64,000 nucleotides of DNA from Streptomyces sp. DvalAA-43 (GCF_900091725.1 NZ_FMBW01000043.1:372001-436000); one strand, 5' to 3'. Shown: positions 28,312-38,152, counted from the first letter of the stretch. Notes: generated by a model from the letters alone, not told the origin. Translations and numbers: made by a program.

Positions 28312-29229
28312 TTACTTCACCGCGCCCGCGGTGAGCCCGGCGACGACCTGGCGCTGGAAGATGATGTAGGCCGCGAGGACCGGCAGCATCGCCATCACCA
28401 GACCGGCGAAGAGACCGGACCAGTCGCCCTTGTACCCCTGGCTGTTGGCCAGTTCGACCAGGCCCTGGGAGAGCACCCGGTGGTTCGGATCGGTGTTGAG
28501 CACCGTCGGCAGCATGTACTGGTTCCACTGCCCGAGGAAGTTGAAGATACCGACGCTGATCAGGCCGGGCTTCGCCATCGGCAGCATCACCTGGAAGAAC
28601 GTCCGGGCGTGCGAGGCGCCGTCGAGCATCGCCGCCTCCCCCACCGAGCTCGGCAGCGTCCGGAAGAAGGAGGTGAGGAAGAAGACGGTGAACGGCAGCG
28701 AGTACGCGATGTAGACCATGATCAGTCCGTGCCGCGTGTTCAGCAGGCCCATGTTGTTCATGACGAAGAACAGCGGGACCAGCGCCAGGATGATCGGGAA
28801 GCTCATCCCGCCGATGAACAGGTAGTAGATGAAGCGGTTGCCGGGGAAGTCGAACCGCGCCAGCACGTACGCCGCCATCGAGCCCAGCAGCAGGGTGCCG
28901 ACGAGCGAACAGCCCACCACCACGACGGTGTTGAAGAAGTAGTCGCTCATGTGCGCCTGGCTCCAGGCGCGTGACCAGTTGTCGAAGTGCAGCTTGTCGG
29001 GCAGCGACCACGGCGTCGACAGGATGGAGTCGTCCGTCTTGAAGGACGCCATCACCGCCCACAGCAGCGGCATGACGACCAGGATCGCCCAGATGATCAG
29101 CACACCGTGCGAGAAGACGTTGAGGACCTGGCCCTCGCTGCTCTTCTCCTTGGCGGCCGGTGCGGGCGTCTTGGCCACCGGGGCCGGTTCCGCCGCCGGG
29201 GCCGCGGGAGGGGTGTCAGTCGTCTTCAC
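28312..29229 (-). CDS. ngcG: Carbohydrate ABC transporter permease, NgcG-type
   Basis: Protein of 305 aa with a Pro/Ala-rich cytoplasmic N-terminus (~35 residues) and six TM helices. The permease EAA loop is intact (EAAMLDGASHARTFFQVMLP). It is the MalG-like partner in a CUT1 sugar importer. GTG 29229 has a GAGGTGAG RBS. It is the last gene of ngcE-ngcF-ngcG, with 91 bp to ngcF. No ATPase is encoded, as usual for Streptomyces CUT1 operons, which share MsiK. Confidence 0.9.
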   Translation of the reverse strand: MKTTDTPPAAPAAEPAPVAKTPAPAAKEKSSEGQVLNVFSHGVLIIWAILVVMPLLWAVMASFKTDDSILSTPWSLPDKLHFDNWSRAWSQAHMSDYFFNTVVVVGCSLVGTLLLGSMAAYVLARFDFPGNRFIYYLFIGGMSFPIILALVPLFFVMNNMGLLNTRHGLIMVYIAYSLPFTVFFLTSFFRTLPSSVGEAAMLDGASHARTFFQVMLPMAKPGLISVGIFNFLGQWNQYMLPTVLNTDPNHRVLSQGLVELANSQGYKGDWSGLFAGLVMAMLPVLAAYIIFQRQVVAGLTAGAVK

Positions 29230-29320
29230 GTGTACTCACCTCGTACTGTCGAGCCGGACACGGAGGCCGACCTGTGGTGCCTGCTGGGTGTCCGGGTGGC
29301 GTCTCCCGGGAATCGCAGCA

Positions 29321-30244
29321 TCAGAACTCCAGCCGATCGCGCCGGCCCAGTCGCATCACGATGGCGGCGAAGGCCATGGTGACGATGAGCAGTCCGACAC
29401 CGATCGTCGTCGCGTAGCCGGCCTGCCCGTCGCGGAAGGCCGTCTGGTACACGTACAGCGGCAGGACCGTGGTCGAGTAGTCGGGGCCGCCGGGGCCCAC
29501 GGTCATGACCTGTACGGCGGTGAACGCCTCGACGCCGAGGGCCAGGATCCCCATGTAGACCCAGCCCGACTGCACCGTGTCCCAGAGCAGCGGAAGGGTG
29601 ATCCGGAAGAAGGTGGTGAAGCGGTTGGCGCCGTCGAGGAGCGCCGCCTCGTAGAAGTCCTTCGGGATGGACGCCATTCCGGCCGAGAACAGGACGACGA
29701 AGAATCCGACCGTCGACCAGATCAGCACCGACATGACGCAGATCAGCGCGAGGCTCGGGTCGCCCAGCCAGTCCGGCTGGATGGAATCCAGACCGATTCC
29801 CTTCAGTGCCGAATTCAGCATCCCGCTGACGGGGTTGAACGCGAACTGGAAGAGCAGGGCCACGATGACGATCGAGAGCACCTGCGGGAAGAAATAGGCG
29901 ATCTTGTAGAAACCCGAGCCGCGCACGCCGGAGACCGCGGCGTTCTTGCGCCGCCGGCCTCCGACATTGAGCATGAAGGCGAAGAAGAGCGCCAGGCCCA
30001 ACGTCACCAGCGGCAGCACCAGCACAAGCAACACGCTGTGCTGCAACGACTTCCAGAAGATGTCGTCCTTCAGCATCTTCGTGTAGTTGCTGAACCCGAC
30101 CATCTTGAAGTCCGGGCTCAGGCCGGTCCAGTCCGTGAACGAGTAATAGATGGACTGGATGAACGGCCAAATGACGAAGACCGCGTACAGCGCGAGTGGG
30201 ACCACCAAGAATCCCACAATGAAACGGTACTTGCCGTGCTGCAT
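29321..30244 (-). CDS. ngcF: Carbohydrate ABC transporter permease, NgcF-type
   Basis: MalF-like permease of 307 aa with six TM helices and an EAA loop (YEAALLDGANRFTTFFRITLPLL). A basic loop (GGRRRKNAAVSG) sits between TM segments 2 and 3. ATG 30244 begins MQHGKYRFIVGF. It lies 50 bases after ngcE in the operon. Together with NgcG it forms the channel for the sugar bound by NgcE; energy would come from an MsiK-type ATPase encoded elsewhere. Confidence 0.9.
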   Translation of the reverse strand: MQHGKYRFIVGFLVVPLALYAVFVIWPFIQSIYYSFTDWTGLSPDFKMVGFSNYTKMLKDDIFWKSLQHSVLLVLVLPLVTLGLALFFAFMLNVGGRRRKNAAVSGVRGSGFYKIAYFFPQVLSIVIVALLFQFAFNPVSGMLNSALKGIGLDSIQPDWLGDPSLALICVMSVLIWSTVGFFVVLFSAGMASIPKDFYEAALLDGANRFTTFFRITLPLLWDTVQSGWVYMGILALGVEAFTAVQVMTVGPGGPDYSTTVLPLYVYQTAFRDGQAGYATTIGVGLLIVTMAFAAIVMRLGRRDRLEF

Positions 30245-30294
30245 CGTTTACCGACCCCGATCTTTCCGCGGGTGCCGCCGCTGGTGACGGTTGC

Positions 30295-31743
30295 TCACTG
30301 GTGCTTGTAGTGCTTGATGGACTGATCCTTGGCCGCCGCGTCGGCGAAGGCCTGGATCTTCTTGATGGCTTCCGCCGGGGTCGCGCGGCCGGCCATCATC
30401 TCGCCGATACCGGCGACACCGATCTGCTCCTTCTGGAGCTTCACGTACCAGTCCTGCAGACGCGGGTTCACCACGTTGTCGCCGGCCTTCTTCAGCGAGT
30501 CGACGCCGGACTGCATGGCGGTCGACAGGGTCAGACCGTCGGTGCCGCCGTTGAACGCGCTGAGCGACTTGACCTGCTTGGTGAAGTTCTTCGAGGACTC
30601 CTCGGAGAGCATGATGCGCAGCTGCTCCATGCCACCCTCGGGGTTCTTGGCGTTGGCCGGGACGATGAAGGGCTCACCGCCGGAGGCCCAGATGGTGCCG
30701 AACGGCAGCTTGTCCGACGAGTCCAGGCCCGACGGCGGCGCGACCATCATCTTGAAGTCCTTGGGCGTGGTCGGCGCGGCCTCGTTCTCCACCCACGAAC
30801 CGTTCGGGATGAAGAGCGCCTTGCCCTTGGTCCACTCGGTCTGCGACTGGATGTGGGTCAGACCGGGGGTGCCCTTGAGGATGTACCCCTTCTGGTACAG
30901 CTCGTAGTACGCCTCGAACGCCGCCTTGACCGCGGGGTCCTTCCAGGCGTTCGGCTCCAGGTTGTCGATCTTGTCGAGAACCTCCCGGCCACCGATCTTG
31001 GCGATGAACGGGTAGAGCGAGAACGGCAGGTAGTACGGGTACTTACCGGCGTACGTCCAGCCCGCGATGCCCTGCTTCTTCGCCTTCGCGCAGAGGGCGA
31101 GCATGGCGTCCCAGTCCTCCGGGTACTCCGCGTCGAGCTTCTCCAGCGCGGTCTGCGAGTACCAGACGCCGTAGACGGTGTACGCGTAGTACATGATCCA
31201 GACCGGGTCGCCGTCGAACTGACCCATCTCCAGGACACCGGGGCGCAGCGTGTCGCGGACCTTCTTGTTCGGGTCGTCTATGGACGGGGCGTCCATCAGC
31301 GGCGTCAGGTCGAGCAGCTGCTTCTTGCCGACCAGGACACCCATGTCCATCTGCTCGGCGCCGGAGTTGTCGATCAGGTCCGGCGGGGTGCCGCCGTTGA
31401 AACGGGGCTGCAGCTGCGACTGGATCTTCTGGGTCGCGACGTGCTTGACCTTCGGGGCCTTCGGGAACGCCGCGTTGTACTTCTTCTCCGCGTCGATCGC
31501 GTACTGCTGGCCGAAGCCGCCGTCGAAGATGACCACCTCTAGCGGGGCCGTCTCGTTGACGCCGAGCGGGTTGGCCTTGGTGGCCTTGCCCTTCTCGACC
31601 TTCTTGTCACCGCTGCTGTCGCTGCTCGCGCACGCCGACAGGAAGCCCATCGTCGGAACGCTGATCAGGCCGAGTGCGGCCGATCGCTTGATCACATCGC
31701 GACGGCCAAGGCCCTCATTCTTGTGGGCGGAGGTGGATCCCAT
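30295..31743 (-). CDS. ngcE: Chitooligosaccharide/GlcNAc-type sugar-binding lipoprotein, NgcE-type
   Basis: Protein of 482 aa from ATG 31743. The signal begins with GRRDVIKRSAALG, a twin-arginine (Tat) motif, and ends in lipobox LSAC, so it is a Tat-exported lipoprotein as described for several Streptomyces binding proteins. The rest is an extracellular solute-binding domain (family 1), with GGTPPDLIDNSGAEQMDMG and SWVENEAAP. By position next to rok7B7/xylFGH it corresponds to the S. coelicolor NgcEFG locus, reported as a lower-affinity importer of N,N'-diacetylchitobiose. The substrate here is inferred from that synteny. The 502-bp divergent region to the GH92 gene holds its promoter. Confidence 0.88.
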   Translation of the reverse strand: MGSTSAHKNEGLGRRDVIKRSAALGLISVPTMGFLSACASSDSSGDKKVEKGKATKANPLGVNETAPLEVVIFDGGFGQQYAIDAEKKYNAAFPKAPKVKHVATQKIQSQLQPRFNGGTPPDLIDNSGAEQMDMGVLVGKKQLLDLTPLMDAPSIDDPNKKVRDTLRPGVLEMGQFDGDPVWIMYYAYTVYGVWYSQTALEKLDAEYPEDWDAMLALCAKAKKQGIAGWTYAGKYPYYLPFSLYPFIAKIGGREVLDKIDNLEPNAWKDPAVKAAFEAYYELYQKGYILKGTPGLTHIQSQTEWTKGKALFIPNGSWVENEAAPTTPKDFKMMVAPPSGLDSSDKLPFGTIWASGGEPFIVPANAKNPEGGMEQLRIMLSEESSKNFTKQVKSLSAFNGGTDGLTLSTAMQSGVDSLKKAGDNVVNPRLQDWYVKLQKEQIGVAGIGEMMAGRATPAEAIKKIQAFADAAAKDQSIKHYKHQ

Positions 31744-32245
31744 GCTCAAGTCCTCGCCTTCTCCAGGACTCAGGCGGTGTGTACCGGTCGCCCGTCGATA
31801 TTCGCCTCAGGCGAAGGGCCCCGCCACCGCGGTCAGTTGCGCTTGGGTCGTGCTGATTTTCAGGCTAGCCATGTGCAGTGGGGGGTTCAGGGAGACCGGG
31901 TATCGGATGCACCCGTCGTGCCGTCCTCGACCGTTCCCCCATGTCCCCTTGCCCGCGTCGCCGAAAACGGCTGTGCAGACGCCGACAGGTATAGTCCACT
32001 CACGGCCAACTGAGCAAGATCGAATGCGACTTTGAGCAGCAGTCTTTCCCGAGTTGAGACCTCGCGGATACATGGCCCCCGCATGCTCATCGGCCGGGTG
32101 TAACGATTTCCGCATTCCGGTCGATACAGCCTGCCCTTCGCACCCAACACCCTTGACACATCCCAGCACTTGCCTCCCTACTGGACCTTGCGCATCTCTC
32201 TGACAACGTTGTCCAGGTGCACTTCCTCGGGAGGAATGGCTCGAC
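31744..32245. promoter_or_regulatory. 502-bp divergent intergenic region between ngcE and the GH92 gene
   Basis: No gene with family-like coding is visible here. It should contain the promoters for ngcE (minus) and the mannosidase (plus). I found no clear DasR site (ACTGGTCTAGACCACT-like). Its GC is lower than the flanks, as expected for promoters. The best element is the palindrome at 32202-32213. Confidence 0.5.
32202..32213. promoter_or_regulatory. Candidate operator GACAACGTTGTC upstream of the GH92 gene
   Basis: A perfect 12-bp palindrome, in the context TGACAACGTTGTCCA, 32 bases before the GH92 start. It shares the CAACGTTG centre with the xylF palindrome at 26820. It is a typical LacI/ROK-type sugar operator; the regulator is not known. 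Confidence 0.5.
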
Positions 32246-35200
32246 ATGCAGCCCCGACATGGTTCTCGCAGGAGACAAAGCCGTACGGCCGCACTGATCG
32301 CGGCTTCACTGGTCCTGATCGTGACCGCCCCCACGGCGGCCGCCGCACAGTCGGCCGGCAGTCACGGAAAGGGACGGCCCCCCTCGGGGGACCGGACATT
32401 CAGCTCGTCCTTCGAAGCGGATGAAAAGCAGCCGGACTGGCGCAACACCGTAGAAGAGGGTCCTGAGGGAAAGAAGCGGTCATCGGGTGTCGATGGCGGC
32501 TTCTCCACAGGAATTCCGGGCAATGTCACCGACAAGGTGACAGAAGTCCGCGCCAGTGGCGAGAACACCGGCGGCGGTGAGGTGAAGGAAAACCTGATCG
32601 ACAGGGAGTCCGGCACCAAGTGGCTGGCCTTCGAGCCCACCGGCTGGGTCGAGTTCGATCTCGACGCACCGGTCAAGATCGTGACGTACGCGCTGACTTC
32701 GGCCAATGACCACGACGAGCGCGACCCGAAGGACTGGACGCTGCAGGGCTCCGCCGACGGCAAGGACTGGAAGGACCTGGACTCCCGGACCGGCCAGGCC
32801 TTCTCCGAGCGGTTCCAGACGAAGTCGTACGATTTCACCTCCGACACCGCATATCAACACTTCCGTCTGGAGATCACGAAGAACAACGGCGCCTCCGACG
32901 CCACCCAGCTCGCCGACGTCCAGTTCTCCGACGGCGACACCTCGGTCCCGGCCCCCGCCGAGATGCGCAGCCAGGTCGACCGCGGCCCCTCCGGCTCCCC
33001 CACCGCGAAGGCGGGTGCGGGCTTCACCGGGAAGAAGGCCCTGCGGTACGCCGGTACACACAAGGCGGAGGGCCGCGCCTACTCGTACAACAAGGTCTTC
33101 GACGTGAACACGGCTGTCACCCGTGACACGGCACTGTCCTATCTGGTCTATCCGCAGATGGGCGAGACCGACCTCTCCTACCCGGCGACGCATGTCGCGG
33201 TGGACCTGGCGTTCACGGACGGCACGTATCTGAGCGATCTACGGGCCACCGACAGCAACGGCGGTCTGCTGACCCCGCAGGGCCAGGCCGACGCCAAACG
33301 GCTCTACGTCAACCAGTGGAACAAGGTCGAGTCGACGATCGGCACGGTCGCGGCGGGCAAGACCGTGGACCGGATCCTGGTGGCGTACGACTCCCCCAAG
33401 GGCACGGCGAAGTTCCAGGGCTGGATCGACGACATCGCGATCGCCCCGAAGGCGCCCGAGAAGCGCCGCTCCCACCTCTCCGACTACGCGTCGACGGTCC
33501 GCGGCACCAACTCCAGCGGTGGTTTCTCCCGGGGCAACACCTTCCCCGCCACCGCCGTCCCCAACGGCTTCAACTTCTGGACCCCGGTCACCAACGCGGG
33601 CTCCACGAGCTGGCTGTACGACTACGCGCGCGGCAACAACGACGACAACCTGCCCACCCTCCAGGCCTTCAGCGCCAGCCATGAACCGAGCCCCTGGATG
33701 GGCGACCGGCAGACCTTCCAGCTGATGCCGTCGGCGGTCTCCGGCACCCCGGACGCCTCCCGCACGGCACGTGCGCTGCCCTTCCACCACGAGAACGAGA
33801 CGGCGAAGCCGCACTACTACGGGGTGACGTTCGACAACGGCCTCAAGGCCGAGATGACACCGTCGGACCACGCGGCCCGGATGCGGTTCACCTACCCCGG
33901 TGACGACGCGAGCATCGTCTTCGACAACGTCTCCAACGACGGCGGGCTCACCCTCGACCCGGCCACCAGCTCCTTCACCGGTTTCTCCGACGTGAAGAGC
34001 GGCGGCTCCACCGGCGCCACCCGCCTCTTCGTGTACGGCGTCTTCGACGCCCCGGTGAGCGCGAGCGGCAAGCTGTCCGGCGGCGGTGGCGACGACGTCA
34101 CCGGCTACCTCCGCTTCGACGCGGGCAGGGACCGCACGGTGAACCTCCGCCTGGCGACCTCCCTCATCAGCATCGACCAGGCGAAGCGGAACCTGGCCGC
34201 CGAGATCCCCGCCTCCCGCTCCTTCGGCCGGGTCGAGGACCGGGCGCAGCGGGCCTGGGACGACATCCTGGGCAAGGTGGAGGTCGAGGGCGCCACGGCC
34301 GATCAGCTGACCACCCTCTACTCCAGCCTGTACCGGCTGTACCTGTACCCGAACTCGGGCTTCGAGAAGGTCGACGGCAAGGACAAGTACGCCAGCCCCT
34401 TCTCCCCGCAGGTCGGCCCGGACACCCCCACGCACACCGGGGCGAAGATCGTCGACGGCAAGGTGTACGTCAACAACGGATTCTGGGACACCTACCGCAC
34501 GACGTGGCCCGCGTACTCGCTCCTCACCCCGGACAAGGCCGGCGAGATGGTGGACGGCTTCGTCCAGCAGTACAAGGACGGCGGCTGGATCTCCCGCTGG
34601 TCGTCGCCCGGCTACTCCGACCTGATGACCGGCACCTCCTCGGACGTCGCGTTCGCGGACGCCTACGTCAAGGGCGTGAGGTTCGACGCGGAGGCGGCGT
34701 ACGACGCGGCGCTGAAGAACGCCACGGTGGTCCCGCCGTCCTCGGGCGTCGGCCGCAAGGGCATGGCGACGTCCCCGTTCGTGGGCTACGCGAACACCTC
34801 GACGCACGAGGGCCTGTCCTGGTCCCTGGAGGGCTACCTCAACGACTACGGCATCGCGCAGATGGGCCGGGCGCTCTACGAGAAGACGAAGAAGGCCCGG
34901 TACGAGGAGGAGTCCGAGTACTTCCTGAACCGCGCGCGTAACTACGTCCAGCTCTTCGACGACAAGGCCGGCTTCTTCCAGGGCAAGGACGCCAAGGGCG
35001 ACTGGCGGCTCCCGTCGGAGAAGTACGACCCCCGGGTCTGGGGCTACGACTACACGGAGACGAACGGCTGGGGCTATGCCTTCACGGCCCCGCAGGACAG
35101 CCGGGGCCTGGCGAATCTGTACGGCGGCCGGGACGGTCTGGCCAAGAAGCTCGACACGTACTTCACCACGCCGGAGACGGCGGGCCCCGAGTTCGTCGGC

Positions 35201-36091
35201 TCGTACGGCGGTGTCATCCACGAGATGACGGAGGCGCGTGACGTACGGATGGGCCAGTACGGCCACAGCAACCAGGTCGCGCACCACGTCGCGTACATGT
35301 ACGACGCGGCCTCGCAGCCCTGGAAGACGCAGGAGAAGGTGCGTGAGGTCCTGAGCCGGCTCTACACGGGCAGCGCCATCGGGCAGGGCTACCACGGCGA
35401 CGAGGACAACGGCGAGCAGTCGGCCTGGTACCTCTTCTCCTCGCTCGGCTTCTACCCGCTGGTCATGGGCGGTGGCGAGTACGCGATCGGCTCCCCGCTC
35501 TTCAAGAGGACCACGGTCCATCTGGAGAACGGCCGCGACCTGGTCGTCAGGGCACCGAGGAACAGCGCGAAGAACATCTATGTGCAGGGCCTGAGGGTCA
35601 ACGGCAAGAAGTGGACCTCGACCTCGCTGCCGCACGACCTGCTGGCCAAGGGCGGTGTGCTGGACTTCGACATGGGTCCGAGGCCGTCGTCGTGGGGCAC
35701 CGGCAAGGACGCGGCGCCGACGTCGATCACCACGGACGACAAGGTGGCGTCGCCGCAGGCGGACGTGCTGAAGGGGGCGGGTGCCCTGTTCGACAACACG
35801 TCGGCCACCTCGGCGAAGGTCGCCGAGGTGGACCTCCCGGTCCCCTCGGCCACGGACGCGGTCCGGTACACACTGACGTCGGACAAGGCCGCCGAGGCCC
35901 CGACCGGCTGGGTCCTCCAGGGCTCGTCGGACGGCACGGCCTGGAAGGACCTCGACAAGCGGTCCGCCGAGTCCTTCGCCTGGGACAAGCAGACGAGGGT
36001 GTTCTCGGTGGGCCGGCGGGGCACGTACGCGCACTACCGCCTGGTGTTCGCCGGTGAAGGCACGCTGGCGGAGGCGGAGCTGCTCTCCTGA
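32246..36091 (+). CDS. Secreted GH92 alpha-mannosidase with F5/8-type carbohydrate-binding modules
   Basis: Protein of 1281 aa. ATG 32246 follows GGGAGGA by 9 bases. Residues 1-34 form a signal peptide (Arg-rich start, AALIAASLVLIVTAPTAAAA). A discoidin/CBM32-like module spans about 90-230 (IDRESGTKWLAFEPTGWVEF), then a jelly-roll region. The GH92 catalytic part runs from about 410 to 1110 (SGGFSRGNTFPATAVPNGFN, FWDTYRTTWPAYSLLTPDKA, YGHSNQVAHHVAYMYD near 1005, GDEDNGEQSAWYLFSSLGFY near 1052). A second partial discoidin module ends the protein. GH92 enzymes are Ca-dependent exo-alpha-mannosidases acting on N-glycans or mannans. Beside a GlcNAc/chitobiose-type importer, it suggests use of mannose-containing glycans. 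Confidence 0.93.
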   Translation: MQPRHGSRRRQSRTAALIAASLVLIVTAPTAAAAQSAGSHGKGRPPSGDRTFSSSFEADEKQPDWRNTVEEGPEGKKRSSGVDGGFSTGIPGNVTDKVTEVRASGENTGGGEVKENLIDRESGTKWLAFEPTGWVEFDLDAPVKIVTYALTSANDHDERDPKDWTLQGSADGKDWKDLDSRTGQAFSERFQTKSYDFTSDTAYQHFRLEITKNNGASDATQLADVQFSDGDTSVPAPAEMRSQVDRGPSGSPTAKAGAGFTGKKALRYAGTHKAEGRAYSYNKVFDVNTAVTRDTALSYLVYPQMGETDLSYPATHVAVDLAFTDGTYLSDLRATDSNGGLLTPQGQADAKRLYVNQWNKVESTIGTVAAGKTVDRILVAYDSPKGTAKFQGWIDDIAIAPKAPEKRRSHLSDYASTVRGTNSSGGFSRGNTFPATAVPNGFNFWTPVTNAGSTSWLYDYARGNNDDNLPTLQAFSASHEPSPWMGDRQTFQLMPSAVSGTPDASRTARALPFHHENETAKPHYYGVTFDNGLKAEMTPSDHAARMRFTYPGDDASIVFDNVSNDGGLTLDPATSSFTGFSDVKSGGSTGATRLFVYGVFDAPVSASGKLSGGGGDDVTGYLRFDAGRDRTVNLRLATSLISIDQAKRNLAAEIPASRSFGRVEDRAQRAWDDILGKVEVEGATADQLTTLYSSLYRLYLYPNSGFEKVDGKDKYASPFSPQVGPDTPTHTGAKIVDGKVYVNNGFWDTYRTTWPAYSLLTPDKAGEMVDGFVQQYKDGGWISRWSSPGYSDLMTGTSSDVAFADAYVKGVRFDAEAAYDAALKNATVVPPSSGVGRKGMATSPFVGYANTSTHEGLSWSLEGYLNDYGIAQMGRALYEKTKKARYEEESEYFLNRARNYVQLFDDKAGFFQGKDAKGDWRLPSEKYDPRVWGYDYTETNGWGYAFTAPQDSRGLANLYGGRDGLAKKLDTYFTTPETAGPEFVGSYGGVIHEMTEARDVRMGQYGHSNQVAHHVAYMYDAASQPWKTQEKVREVLSRLYTGSAIGQGYHGDEDNGEQSAWYLFSSLGFYPLVMGGGEYAIGSPLFKRTTVHLENGRDLVVRAPRNSAKNIYVQGLRVNGKKWTSTSLPHDLLAKGGVLDFDMGPRPSSWGTGKDAAPTSITTDDKVASPQADVLKGAGALFDNTSATSAKVAEVDLPVPSATDAVRYTLTSDKAAEAPTGWVLQGSSDGTAWKDLDKRSAESFAWDKQTRVFSVGRRGTYAHYRLVFAGEGTLAEAELLS

Positions 36092-36119
36092 GCCCGTGCT
36101 CCATCCGCGTCACGGCCGT

Positions 36120-36152
36120 CGGCCGGTACCCCCGCCCCGGGGGTACCGGCCG
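36120..36152. terminator. Bidirectional terminator between GH92 and the histidine phosphatase gene
   Basis: Perfect 14-bp stem (CGGCCGGTACCCCC / GGGGGTACCGGCCG) with a GCCCC loop between convergent stop codons. Confidence 0.75.
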
Positions 36153-36161
36153 TCGGTCCGT

Positions 36162-36815
36162 TCAGTCCCGTTCCGGGGTCTCCGGGACGGCGCGGGGGAA
36201 GAGGCTCTCGGGCAGGGTCACGTTCCATGCCGTGATGACCGGCTTCCCGTGCTCGGTGCCGAGCCGGGAGACGGCCCCGGTGGCGAGCTGGAACAGTGTG
36301 CCCTCGGCCGGGGTCAGGCCGAGGTAGCGGGCGGTGAGCACACGCAGGAAGTGGGAGTGCGCGACGAGCGCGATGTCCTCCTCCGGGACGCGGCCCGCCG
36401 CCTCCGCGGCCTCGGCCAGCACCCGGTCGGCGCGGGCCCCGACCTCGGCCGGGGTCTCGCCGGGATGGGCCTCGGGGCCGGGGGCGACCCCGTCGGTCCA
36501 GAGGTTCCAGTCGGGGCGGGTGCGCCGGATCTCGTCGGTGGTCACCCCTTCGTAGCCGCCGTAGTCCCATTCGCGCAGCTCGGGTGTGATGCGGGGGGCG
36601 GCGAGCCCGGCGAGCTCGGCGGTGCGCCGGGCGCGTACGGCGGGGCTGACCAGGGTGAGCGCGATCCGCCGGTCGGCGAGCAGCGGCGCCAGCGCACGGG
36701 CCTGCCGTTCCCCGAAGGGGGTCAGGGGCAGATCGGTGTAGCTCGTGTGCTGCCCGGACCGCGACCACTCCGTCTCGCCGTGCCGGATCAGGATCAGCTC
36801 GCCCATGGGTGTCAT
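36162..36815 (-). CDS. Histidine phosphatase (phosphoglycerate-mutase-like) family protein
   Basis: Protein of 217 aa. The catalytic RHG motif is at the N-terminus (ELILIRHGETEWS), followed by YTDLPLTPFGERQARAL, the acid catalyst region (LREWDYGGYEG) and the second His in ALVAHSHFLRVL. Such proteins dephosphorylate small metabolites or act in cobalamin or acid-phosphatase roles; the substrate cannot be told. ATG 36815 (MTPMGELIL) is preferred, with GAGAG just upstream; ATG 36806 is possible. It converges with the GH92 gene. Confidence 0.88.
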   Translation of the reverse strand: MTPMGELILIRHGETEWSRSGQHTSYTDLPLTPFGERQARALAPLLADRRIALTLVSPAVRARRTAELAGLAAPRITPELREWDYGGYEGVTTDEIRRTRPDWNLWTDGVAPGPEAHPGETPAEVGARADRVLAEAAEAAGRVPEEDIALVAHSHFLRVLTARYLGLTPAEGTLFQLATGAVSRLGTEHGKPVITAWNVTLPESLFPRAVPETPERD

Positions 36816-37078
36816 CCGCTCTCTGTGCCGTTCGTTCCGCGTGGTCCGCTGCTCTGCGAACCCGCAGGACCACCATCGCATTCCGTGCGCCCACGATGAG
36901 GCGGGCGGTGGCCCGTTTGCGGGTACGGCGACCGGGTCGTCCGCGACTTTCCGTCAAATGCCCCAGCCCGGGGGTTGCCGCCGCGCAGCAGGACGACGCC
37001 GCGGGCGAAGGGCCCGGCGGCGAGCATCGGTGAGGCGGCCGGGCAGGTACGTCACATACGGCCGCCGTCAGCGCCGTG

Positions 37079-37972
37079 TCACGGAGTCGTTCCGTCACCG
37101 GCGAGGACCTCATGGACGACGTGCCGTGCGATCGCCGCCATGGCCGGGTTCGAGTCCCGGTAGTAGCGCAGTTCGCCGAGCGCGGTCGACAGCGCCCAGC
37201 CCCGCCCCCGCGCCCAGGCCGCGTCATCGGCGCCCAGTGCCGTACGGAAGATCCCGCGCGCGTGCGCCGGGAGCAGGTACCACGCCGCGATGAGGTCGAC
37301 GGCGGCATCGCCCAGCCCCATGCAGCCGAAGTCGATGACGGCACTCAGCCGTCCGTCGGCGAGCAGCAGATTGCCGGGTTGCAGGTCCGAGTGGATCCAG
37401 ACGGCCGGGCCGGTCGGCGCGGAGGCCCGCAGCGCCGCCTCCCACACGACGAGCGCCGCGCCGGTGTCCACGGCCGTGTGAAGCTCCGCGAGCGCGGCGC
37501 GCGTCGAGGCGTCGCGGGCCGCCAGGGGCTCGCTGCGGAAGGAGGGCGGCCCGTCGGCGGGATCGATCAGGTGCAGCGCGGTGACGAAGTCCGCCAGGTC
37601 CGCCGCGAGCAGGCCGGGTTCGACGGCCTCCCCGAGCACCGGGTTCGCGCCGTCGAGCCACCGGAAGACCGACCAGTGCCACGGGTAGCCCTCGGCGGGC
37701 GCCCCCTTGCCCAGCGGCACCGGAACGGGGACGGGAAGCGACGGAGCGAGCCGGGGCAGCCAGCGCTGCTCCTTCTCCACGTCATCGGCCGCCCCCGCCG
37801 TGCGGGGAAGCCGCACCACCAGGTCCTCGCCGAGCCGGTACATGGCGTTGGAGGTGCCCACCGGAACGACCGGTGCGACGGGCAGCCCGGCCCAGTCCGG
37901 GAACTGCGAGGCGATCAGCCGGTGTACGAGGGACTCGTCGATGTCCGGTTCATCGGCGTGCATCCTGCCCAT
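37079..37972 (-). CDS. Aminoglycoside-phosphotransferase-fold (APH) protein
   Basis: Protein of 297 aa with the APH kinase fold: an N-lobe (VPVGTSNAMYRLGEDLVVRLP), Brenner-type catalytic loop HSDLQPGNLLL and metal site IDFGCMGLGD. ATG 37972 has GAAGGG 11 bases upstream. The protein looks like the large chromosomal APH family annotated as resistance-like in Streptomyces, but real substrates are mostly unknown; it need not act on antibiotics. It is flanked by non-coding gaps of 263 and 199 bp, so it is monocistronic. Confidence 0.85.
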   Translation of the reverse strand: MGRMHADEPDIDESLVHRLIASQFPDWAGLPVAPVVPVGTSNAMYRLGEDLVVRLPRTAGAADDVEKEQRWLPRLAPSLPVPVPVPLGKGAPAEGYPWHWSVFRWLDGANPVLGEAVEPGLLAADLADFVTALHLIDPADGPPSFRSEPLAARDASTRAALAELHTAVDTGAALVVWEAALRASAPTGPAVWIHSDLQPGNLLLADGRLSAVIDFGCMGLGDAAVDLIAAWYLLPAHARGIFRTALGADDAAWARGRGWALSTALGELRYYRDSNPAMAAIARHVVHEVLAGDGTTP

Positions 37973-38112
37973 GCGTATGAAGACCCTTCAGCAGTGGGGC
38001 ACCGACCGGCGGTTGGCGGCCGACGGCCATACGAACGCCGACGCGTACCGTCCGTCAACTCGTTTACCGCGCACGGCCGCACCCGGCCGACCGAGCAGGC
38101 TCGGCGGACACG

Positions 38113-38152
38113 CGAAGGGCCGCACCCCGGAATTCCGGGGTGCGGCCCTTCG
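38113..38152 (-). terminator. Terminator hairpin downstream of acnA
   Basis: A perfect 18-bp stem (CGAAGGGCCGCACCCCGG and complement) around AATT, 19 bases past the acnA stop; the whole 40-bp element is palindromic. Confidence 0.85.

Noticed and set aside
31744..32245. DasR (dre) site upstream of ngcE
   Set aside because: No sequence close to the dre consensus was found by eye in this region.
37079..37972. Antibiotic resistance gene (aminoglycoside phosphotransferase)
   Set aside because: The APH fold is clear, but many chromosomal Streptomyces APH-fold kinases have other or unknown substrates, so resistance is not claimed.
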